From: Verrucomicrobiota bacterium
GTDB lineage: Bacteria; Verrucomicrobiota; Verrucomicrobiia; Limisphaerales; JAHDYP01
Assembly (NCBI GenBank): GCA_023383055.1
Contig: JAHDYP010000015.1
Span: forward strand, 33,850 to 71,104
DNA length: 37,255 bases
Reading direction: 5' to 3'
Under the pieces are notes generated by a model. The model ran no database searches. It saw only the letters and a list, made by a program, of their open reading frames with translations, and was not told the origin of the DNA. Positions 31,524-37,255 of this stretch are shown here, in pieces. How positions within the stretch are numbered: the stretch's first letter is position 1; the number at the start of each line of letters is the position of its first letter. The translations under genes were made by a program, and so were the position numbers.

Positions 31524-34315
31524 AATCAATCAACTCACTTCGCCCGCGCGTGACCCGAATGGACCGGCGGCACTCCGATTCCCGGCGCCTCGCGCGCCTG
31601 AGCGGTTTCGCCCTCTTGGTATCGCTCACTCTGCAACTGTCGTGGGGTCAGGCGGACAACTACGGGCCGGACACCACGGCCCGAACGCGCGAATCCGCCC
31701 AACCGATGCATTTCGTCCTCGTGATCAAAACGCACTTCGACATCGGCTATTCCGCCCTCGCCCGCGACGTCGAACATGAATACCGAACTACGATGATCGA
31801 TCGGGCGCTCGAGACAATGGAACAAAATGCCCGGGTCGCCGGCCCTGGCGAATCATTCGTCTGGACGATCCCCGGCTGGCCCATGGAGACGATCCTCTGG
31901 GAAGGCCAGCACCCCGCGCGCAAGCAGCGCGTCGAGGCGGCTCTCCGTCGCGGCAATCTCGCCCTTCATGCGCTCCCCTACACGCTCCACACCGCCACCG
32001 GCGATCTCGAAACCCTCGCGCGCGCTTTTGGCTACTCTTCCCGCGTCGCCCGCCAATACGGACTGGCGCTGCCCAACGACGCCAAGATGACCGACGTTCC
32101 CGGTCACGACTGGATCATCCCCACGCTGCTCCGCCACGCCGGGGTGAAGTTCTTTCACCTCGGGGCGAACCCGACCAACATCCAGCTCAAGCAACCGCGG
32201 CTGTTCTGGTGGGAAGGCCCCGACGGTTCGCGTGTGTTGACCTTCTTTTCGACCGGTTACGACAGCGGGCTGCTGCCACCCGCTGATTGGCCTCACCGGA
32301 CCTGGCTGGCGATGGTCATGAGCGGGGACAACGAAGGTCCTCCCGCCGCCGCCGCGGTGCGCGGATGGATCGCCACCATCCAGGAGAAGTTCCCCAACGC
32401 CACGATCACCGTGGGTCGCATGGAGGATTTCGCCGATGCCTTGCTGGCCGAGAACCCCGACCTTCCGGTCGTGCGCGGCAACGTGTCGGACAGCTGGATT
32501 CACGGGGTCGCCAGTTCGCCGCAGGCGATGAAAACGCTCGCCAACGTCCGGCCCCGCATTTTCGCCCTCGAATCGTTGCGCACGCTCGGCATGGCCTGGG
32601 GCATCCAGTTCCAGCACTTGCCGGCCGCGATCGCCGCCGGGTACGATGGCAGCCTGCGTTGGACCGAACACACCTGGGGATTGGCCAACCAACATTTTGT
32701 CCCCGGCCTGCACGGGGAGGCTTTCCGTATGGCCTATGCGCGCGGGCTGCCGCCCAATTATGAGCACATGATCGCCTCGTGGAAGGAGCACGACCAACAC
32801 GCCTTCCGCGTCGAGGACAATGTGGTGCCGAAGCTGGAAGCGGAATTGCACACACTGGCGGAAAACGTCAACGTCGAAGGCCTCCGCATCGTGGTGTTCA
32901 ATCCCTTGCCCTGGTCGCGGGATGGGGTCGTGGAGTTCGCCTTTCCCTTCATGGGCAGCATCGCCGGCAAGACCGGCGTCAGGGCCGTGGACGACGGCGC
33001 GGTTCAACCCCTCCAGACCTGGGGCGCGCACAGCCATCGCAACGGATGTTTCGTGGCCAGGAACGTGCCGCCGCTGGGCTACAAGACTTACGTCGTAACC
33101 GATGATCCGCCGCCGGCAACTTCGCTCGTGGGCGATGTCGGCTCCGCCACAATCGAAAACCGCTGGCTGAAAATCACCTTCGATTCCGCGCGCGGTTGCA
33201 TCTCGAGTATCATTGAGAAATCCACCGGTGCCGAGTGGGTCGACCCGGACTCACCGCATGGCTTCGGGCAATACCTCTACCAGCAATTCGACCGAGCCGA
33301 GTGTGACACCTATATCGATAGCTACCTTCACCGCCAATACCATGGGTCGCATGGCCCCATCACCGCCAAGTCCGCCTTCGTGCCCGCCAGCGCCAGGCAC
33401 ATCGATTTCTCGCCCGCCAACCTGGACCTCGAGATCACCCGAAATGGCTTCAGTATCACCGCCACACTCGCTCCACCCCCGGCCACCGACGAGAACCCTC
33501 ATACCGCCGCCCTTTCCGTAACGCTCTACGAAGCTCTGCCGGTCCTCGATCTCAGGGTCAACATCGTCAACCACCCGCCCACGGAAAATCCGGAAGCCGG
33601 CTGGATTTGCCTCCCCCTGGCGATCGATCAGCCGCGGTTTCGATTGCGCACGCCCGGCGCCATCACCGATCCCGCCCGGGACATGATCGAAGGGGGCAAC
33701 TTCGCCTTCTTCTGGACCCAGGGCGGCCTGAGTGTCTCCGATCCCACAGGCCGCGGCGTGGGCGTTTGTTCACCCGACGCTCCGGCCTTGAGCCTCGGCC
33801 AACCGGGCATCTACAAGTTCATCGGCCATTGGCCGGAACCGAAGTCCGCGGTTTACGTCCACCTGTTCAATAACAAGTGGAACACCAACTTCCGCTCCTT
33901 CTGGAACGGGTCGTTCAGCGCCCGGGTGCGGCTCTGGCCCATCGCCGGATTCGAGGCGGAGCCAGACCTGGTGAAGCCGTCGGAAGAAACCCTCGTGCCC
34001 TTGCTCACCGGGTTGTCCAACTACAAGGCCGGTGTGCTGCCACCCCAGGCCCATGGCCTCACCCTGGCGCGCGGAGGCGTCCGAGTGACCGCATTCGGAC
34101 CGAACCCGGACGGCGAAGGCACGTTGCTGCGGCTCTGGGAACTGACCGGCGCCGGAGGTGAATGCGCGGCGATCCTGCCAGAGACCATGGCGGTGTCCGC
34201 GGCTCGGCCAGTGGACCTGCGCGGACGGCCCATCGCCGAACCGGTCCCGGTTAAGGACCACGCCTTCCGCATCACCCTGCGGGCCTTTGCCCCCGCCAGT
34301 TATCTTCTGGAGTGA
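31520..34315 (+). CDS. Secreted GH38/DUF5054-like glycosidase (copy 2)
   Basis: 931 residues. The ATG at 31520 overlaps the TGA of copy 1 (ATGA), so translation is coupled. A signal peptide (ARLSGFALLVSLTLQLSWGQA) begins unusually late, around residue 25. It has the same order of motifs as copy 1: VIKTHFDIGYSAL (H72, D74), NDAKMTDVPGHDW (D192, H196), LFWWEGPDGSRVLTFFS, RWTEHTWGLANQHF and the beta-rich C-terminal domains (IVVFNPLPWSRDGVVEF, NPEAGWICLPLAIDQPRFRL, LFNNKWNTNFRSFWNGSF). The two proteins align along their whole length with clear divergence, so they are old tandem duplicates with probably different substrate preference. A zinc-dependent mannosidase-type activity is the family-based guess. 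Confidence 0.83.
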   Translation: MKSINSLRPRVTRMDRRHSDSRRLARLSGFALLVSLTLQLSWGQADNYGPDTTARTRESAQPMHFVLVIKTHFDIGYSALARDVEHEYRTTMIDRALETMEQNARVAGPGESFVWTIPGWPMETILWEGQHPARKQRVEAALRRGNLALHALPYTLHTATGDLETLARAFGYSSRVARQYGLALPNDAKMTDVPGHDWIIPTLLRHAGVKFFHLGANPTNIQLKQPRLFWWEGPDGSRVLTFFSTGYDSGLLPPADWPHRTWLAMVMSGDNEGPPAAAAVRGWIATIQEKFPNATITVGRMEDFADALLAENPDLPVVRGNVSDSWIHGVASSPQAMKTLANVRPRIFALESLRTLGMAWGIQFQHLPAAIAAGYDGSLRWTEHTWGLANQHFVPGLHGEAFRMAYARGLPPNYEHMIASWKEHDQHAFRVEDNVVPKLEAELHTLAENVNVEGLRIVVFNPLPWSRDGVVEFAFPFMGSIAGKTGVRAVDDGAVQPLQTWGAHSHRNGCFVARNVPPLGYKTYVVTDDPPPATSLVGDVGSATIENRWLKITFDSARGCISSIIEKSTGAEWVDPDSPHGFGQYLYQQFDRAECDTYIDSYLHRQYHGSHGPITAKSAFVPASARHIDFSPANLDLEITRNGFSITATLAPPPATDENPHTAALSVTLYEALPVLDLRVNIVNHPPTENPEAGWICLPLAIDQPRFRLRTPGAITDPARDMIEGGNFAFFWTQGGLSVSDPTGRGVGVCSPDAPALSLGQPGIYKFIGHWPEPKSAVYVHLFNNKWNTNFRSFWNGSFSARVRLWPIAGFEAEPDLVKPSEETLVPLLTGLSNYKAGVLPPQAHGLTLARGGVRVTAFGPNPDGEGTLLRLWELTGAGGECAAILPETMAVSAARPVDLRGRPIAEPVPVKDHAFRITLRAFAPASYLLE

Positions 34316-34395
34316 CCATGAGGCTGCCGCCCGCCCAATTCGCAAACCTGAGCGGCATGCTCAATCCGTCGCGAAACGCTGCCGGTGACCGCAAA

Positions 34396-36147
34396 ATGAC
34401 ACCCATGAACACCCTCCCGAGGCACACCCGTCTGCGCTTGCTGGCGGCATTGGTTATCGTACTCCTGCCGCCTCTTTCCGCGCCTGCCCAGGACGCCGCG
34501 CCCACCGACCGCAACCTCGTCAACACCCGCGTTCGCCCCGGTGGCATGCTGGCCGATTCGCCGGTCCGGTTTCCCGAGCAGGGGGCATCGCCGGCACAGT
34601 TTCCCCCGGACCTGAAACCGGAGCATTTCGATCCCCGGGAGCCGGATTTCTATCTGTTCAGTTCACCCGAACGTTCGTTGGCCCAGGTGAAGGAAATCCA
34701 GGCCGCCATGCCGGCCGGTCGCTTCACCCCGCCGCCCAACGACTGGAAACACCTGGCTCGCACCCGCCGCATCCTGACTGAAGGCGGCAAACTGCGCCTC
34801 ATGGCCGTGGGTGACAGCATCGTCAACGACACGATGCGCTCGGGTTGGGTCGGCTTGCTGCAGGCGGCCTATCCCAAGACCGAAATCACCGCCACCGTCT
34901 ACGTGCGCGGCGGCGGCGGCGCCCAACACTTCCGGGAGAACGACCGCCTCGCTCGGGAGGTGTTCCCGCGTCGACCCGACCTGGTGTTCCTCGGCGGCAT
35001 CAGCCAGCGGTCGATCGAAGATCTTGCCGCCATGATCGAGCAACTCCGCGCCGGGCTGCCCGAGGTCGAGATTCTCTTGGGCACCGGCGCATTCGGCACG
35101 ACCGACCCGCGCGATGCTGTCGCTCTTGCCCACGCGCCGCACTCCGGCAGCGGCGATTATGGTCGCCGGCTCCGAAAACTCGCGGATGAACAGCACTGCG
35201 CCTTCCTCGATTTCACGTTGCCCTGGGCCGAATACTTGAACTCCTCCGGGTTGCACCCGCACCGCTTCTTTCGCGACGTCGTGCATGCGAATGAATTCGG
35301 CGAACAGGTGCTCGCGAAGATCTTCCTGAGCTTCTGGCAGCCGGATCTCCAGCCGGCCCCCGCCCCCGTTGAATCGATCGAGTTCTTCACCGAAATCCGC
35401 TCCCAACCGCGCCCGCTCCGAATCCACGGACTCCGACTCGACTTGCGCGATGCCCGTCACACGCTCGACGTCGTCGTGGCTCGCGACCCGGACGACGCCG
35501 GCCCCGCCGAAGCTGAGTTGACCCCGCCCGCCCGGCTGATCGAGAGCCCGGACATCGTGGCCGCCATCAACGCCAATGCTTTTGCCCATGTCTCAACCCC
35601 GTCGGACGACCGGTTCGGAACCTGGCGGGCGGGCGATCCAGTGAACATCACCGGGTGGGCCATGCATCCGTCTCGCCAGGCCAGCCGACCCGCTGCCAAC
35701 GATAGCTCGTGGAGTTTCTGGGTGACCGCTGACGGAAGGGCGCGCGTCTCTCCGCTCGAACCGCAGGGCGCCGCCCGCCTGGCTGTCGGCGGCTTTGCCT
35801 CTCTGATCGTGGAGGGCCACGTCACTCCCGAACTCGGCGGCCCCCTCCACCCCCGCACCGCCATCGGCGTGGATCTCACCGGGCATCGGGTGGTCATGGT
35901 GGTTGTAGACGGTCGACAACCGGGTTACAGCGAAGGCTTGTCCCTGCTTGAACTCGCGGAGCTCATGCAGTCCTTGGGCTGCCATGACGCCCTGAACCTC
36001 GATGGCGGCGGTAGTTCCATCCTGTTCCGCCGACGCGAGGACGGCTCGCTCGCGATTCTGAACCGTCCGGCTTCGATACCCGCCCGCCCCATCCCGGTGA
36101 TGCTGGTGGTGCGATCGGTGACCCCTGAACTGCCCGTAAGGGATTAG
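34396..36147 (+). CDS. Secreted SGNH hydrolase fused to a phosphodiester glycosidase (NAGPA-like)
   Basis: 583 residues from ATG 34396, which gives a signal peptide (RLRLLAALVIVLLPPLSAPAQ). ATG 34405 and an ATG at 34318, two bases after the previous stop, are alternatives. Residues 133-325 form an SGNH/GDSL hydrolase: LMAVGDSIVND (block I, Ser141), RGGGGAQHF (block II Gly), LVFLGGISQ in the block III position without the usual Asn, and FRDVVHANEFGEQ (block V Asp/His). About 380-575 match the NAGPA domain: INANAF, VDLTGHRVVMVVVDGRQPGYSEGLSLLELAELMQSLGCHDALNLDGGGSSILF. That domain removes GlcNAc or similar caps from phosphodiesters. The fusion suggests one protein that deacylates and uncaps a glycan, acting with the two GH38-like enzymes upstream. 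Confidence 0.87.
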   Translation: MTPMNTLPRHTRLRLLAALVIVLLPPLSAPAQDAAPTDRNLVNTRVRPGGMLADSPVRFPEQGASPAQFPPDLKPEHFDPREPDFYLFSSPERSLAQVKEIQAAMPAGRFTPPPNDWKHLARTRRILTEGGKLRLMAVGDSIVNDTMRSGWVGLLQAAYPKTEITATVYVRGGGGAQHFRENDRLAREVFPRRPDLVFLGGISQRSIEDLAAMIEQLRAGLPEVEILLGTGAFGTTDPRDAVALAHAPHSGSGDYGRRLRKLADEQHCAFLDFTLPWAEYLNSSGLHPHRFFRDVVHANEFGEQVLAKIFLSFWQPDLQPAPAPVESIEFFTEIRSQPRPLRIHGLRLDLRDARHTLDVVVARDPDDAGPAEAELTPPARLIESPDIVAAINANAFAHVSTPSDDRFGTWRAGDPVNITGWAMHPSRQASRPAANDSSWSFWVTADGRARVSPLEPQGAARLAVGGFASLIVEGHVTPELGGPLHPRTAIGVDLTGHRVVMVVVDGRQPGYSEGLSLLELAELMQSLGCHDALNLDGGGSSILFRRREDGSLAILNRPASIPARPIPVMLVVRSVTPELPVRD

Positions 36148-36308
36148 TCCGACACCAAGATGTGCCACCGTTCCGCGTGCGGATCAGGCTCAGGCTGCGG
36201 CCAGCAGGCCCTCCAGTGATCTCGTGAGCAGGACCAAACCAGCCTAGCCATCGCATTAGCAATTCCTTAACAGACGGATACGCACTGTCCGGCATAGGGT
36301 GACCGCCC
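36148..36308. other. Non-coding stretch after the glycosidase operon
   Basis: No gene or clear terminator hairpin with a T-tract was seen here. It marks the change from ordinary genes to the repeat-rich, mobile-element-like end of the window. Confidence 0.4.
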
Positions 36309-36374
36309 CAACTACCATGAACCTGTCACCCTGTTCGGGGCGTTTCAACAACTGCCATGAACCTGTCACCCTGT
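36309..36374. repeat. Two 26-bp direct repeats, 40-bp period
   Basis: CAACTRCCATGAACCTGTCA is followed by CCCTGT in both copies, at 36309-36334 and 36349-36374, with one mismatch (A/G). The core GAACCTGTCACC is the exact complement of GGTGACAGGTTC, which recurs in the tandem array at 36994-37095. A shorter relative, CAACCTGTCAC, lies at 36561-36571. The repeats face the array across the truncated transposase. Confidence 0.85.
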
Positions 36375-36422
36375 CTGCGCTCTCACTTTGCCGAGGAACA
36401 CCCCATCATTTTACCCCCCCCC

Positions 36423-36488
36423 CATGATTTTGTCCTCGGCGTTGGTCCTGTCCGCTGCGGGACAAAACCATGTGCCGACAAAATCATG
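36423..36488. repeat. Inverted repeat with CATGATTTTGTC arms
   Basis: CATGATTTTGTC at 36423-36434 pairs perfectly with GACAAAATCATG at 36477-36488. A further GGC/GCC pair lies inside after a small bulge. The interior has a second weaker stem (TGTCC with GGACA). A homopolymer of C runs just before it (36414-36423). As RNA it would form a long hairpin. It may be a small dispersed palindromic element or a remnant of an insertion sequence. Confidence 0.7.
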
Positions 36489-36580
36489 CCAAGTCCAGGA
36501 GGGATCGACTCGTCGGGGGGTGACGATTCCAGTGCCCTGCAAAGCGCGTCCGGTGACCGTCAACCTGTCACGAATGACAC

Positions 36581-36988
36581 TTAGTTAGGAGCCCGCAAAT
36601 TGCGCCTCTTTCCTTTGCGGTATTTGTTGCGATGGCGGATTTCACGATGGCGGCGGCGAGGTTTGGTGAGTCGGGGATAGCATTTGAGTCGTCGTTTAAG
36701 GGCGCCAGGTTCCTGGCGTCCCGGCCGGTCGGGGACCAGGTCCCGAGCGAGGGTCAGGAGCAGATCCTCCCAGAGTTGACGGCGCATCTTGCGGTTGCGG
36801 GCCTGGGCGATGGCGTTGGAGAACTGGCGCACGGCGTCGAGGGTGCCCTTGAAGCTGATGCGCTCCAACGGGACGGCGTGGAGGCTGGCCGCCTCGGCCA
36901 TGACGCAACGGATGAGGTTGTGGGCGATGAGAAAGGCCATGAATTCCTTTTCGAGGATAGCGGAGGTGTTGCAGCGGAGCATCTCCAT
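36581..36988 (-). pseudogene. IS4-family transposase, 5'-truncated (C-terminal part only)
   Basis: About 135 codons survive. They begin at MEMLRCNTSAILEKEFMAFLIAHNLIRCVMAEAA and continue with LERISFKGTLDAVRQF, RDLVPDRPGRQEPGALKRRLKCYPRLTKPRRRHR. This is the C-terminal end of IS4-type DDE transposases, with the Y(N)LIR motif after the catalytic Glu region. The N-terminal DDE domain, some 250-300 residues, is missing. Upstream of the break the DNA is a 34-bp tandem array, not transposase sequence. An active enzyme cannot be made from this. Repeats with GGTGACAGGTTC cores flank it in opposite orientation. Confidence 0.85.
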
Positions 36989-36993
36989 GCTCA

Positions 36994-37095
36994 GGGGAGA
37001 ATACAGTGACAGGTTCGAGGTATGAACGGGGAGAATACGGTGACAGGTTCGAGGTGTGGAGGGGGAGAATACGGTGACAGGTTCGAGGTGTGGAG
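36994..37095. repeat. Three tandem copies of a 34-bp repeat
   Basis: Units begin with GGGGAGAATAC at 36994, 37028 and 37062. Units 2 and 3 are identical, and unit 1 differs at a few positions near its 3' end and at one base after GAATAC. Each unit carries GTGACAGGTTCGAGG. There are no unique spacers, so it is not a CRISPR. The array abuts the truncated end of the IS4-type transposase gene, and its core is inverted relative to the repeats at 36309-36374. Confidence 0.9.
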
Positions 37096-37184
37096 GGGTG
37101 GTCCCTTGCCCTTGAAGCCAGTCCAGGAGTTACTTGCGTCGAAACGGGCTGTTAATTCTGCTCGGAATATCGCCGGCCCCCGCC

Positions 37185-37214
37185 GATCCGTGCAATCCGT
37201 GTAATCCGCGGTCA
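37185..37214. repeat. Short degenerate tandem repeat (ATCCGTGYAA-type)
   Basis: The plus strand reads as three near copies of a 10-base unit (ATCCGTGCAA, TCCGTGTAAT, CCGCGG). Sequences of this type, the complement of ATTACACGGAT, are found as dispersed intergenic elements in several bacterial groups. Around it a pair of similar stretches, CTCGGAATATCGCCGG (37161) and CTTGGAAAATCGCCG (37232), hints at further duplication. No gene was seen from 37096 to the window end. Confidence 0.5.
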
Positions 37215-37255
37215 ACCCCCATGATGATTTTGCTTGGAAAATCGCCGCCCGCCGC

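Noticed and set aside
36357..36584. Short plus-strand ORFs in the repeat region
   Set aside because: They are built from the repeats and inverted repeats and show no protein-like pattern.
36994..37095. CRISPR array
   Set aside because: The 34-bp units are directly contiguous, with no unique spacers, and no cas gene is present.

Overview
The window is a GC-rich, gene-dense bacterial chromosome segment. It is probably from the Verrucomicrobiota, perhaps a Limisphaerales/Pedosphaera-like lineage. This placement is inferred from gene content and style, because no rRNA or universal phylogenetic marker is present. Supporting features are many Tat- or Sec-exported catabolic proteins, an ECF sigma factor beside a kinase-WD40 receptor, secreted Asp-box propeller proteins, DUF5009 and DUF5054-type proteins, neutral-ceramidase-like enzymes and weak Shine-Dalgarno signals.

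Layout. 1-2.1 kb: 3' end of a sugar-porter MFS gene, then a DUF5009/HGSNAT-like membrane acyltransferase interrupted by a suspect poly-G tract. 2.1-6.8 kb (minus strand): a Tat-exported FucI/AraA-like protein followed by a small frameshifted membrane ORF, a neutral-ceramidase-like protein, a perfect 48-bp palindrome, and a Tat-exported sugar-phosphate isomerase/epimerase-like TIM barrel. 7.0-15.9 kb (plus): an ECF sigma factor, a 1161-aa Ser/Thr kinase with about 15 WD40 repeats, a Trp-rich leader ORF, a 762-aa secreted propeller, a 571-aa secreted protein and a short Delta-60-like protein. Two promoter-like sites (TGTAACC, 16 nt, TCWGAR) lie in front of the kinase and the propeller gene. 15.9-21.8 kb: argF and argD (arginine synthesis) on the minus strand, separated by an unknown gene, a MauG/di-haem peroxidase (plus) and a second ceramidase-like gene. 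21.9-25.8 kb (minus): lysS, crcB, DUF190 and a secreted CocE/S15 hydrolase. 26.1-28.7 kb (minus): a second ECF sigma factor with two coupled small membrane proteins, then a secreted unknown protein and a GNAT acetyltransferase. 28.8-36.1 kb (plus): two tandem secreted GH38/DUF5054-like proteins and an SGNH hydrolase fused to a phosphodiester glycosidase. 36.15-37.25 kb: repeat-rich DNA around a 5'-truncated IS4-family transposase.

Working together. Two extracytoplasmic signalling modules stand out. The second sigma factor and the secreted gene at 27315 carry almost identical upstream sites (KGTAACC, 16 nt, CGTTACYAA). The site at the sigma gene lies in the divergent region shared with the GH38-like operon. 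This suggests an autoregulated envelope regulon that may also control glycan degradation. The enzyme set (alpha-mannosidase-like, phosphodiester glycosidase, SGNH esterase, HGSNAT-like acetyltransferase, ceramidase-like) resembles lysosomal glycoconjugate catabolism. It suggests use of capped or phosphorylated mannose-containing glycans, which is an inference from family membership only.

No tRNA, rRNA, CRISPR array or complete mobile element was seen.
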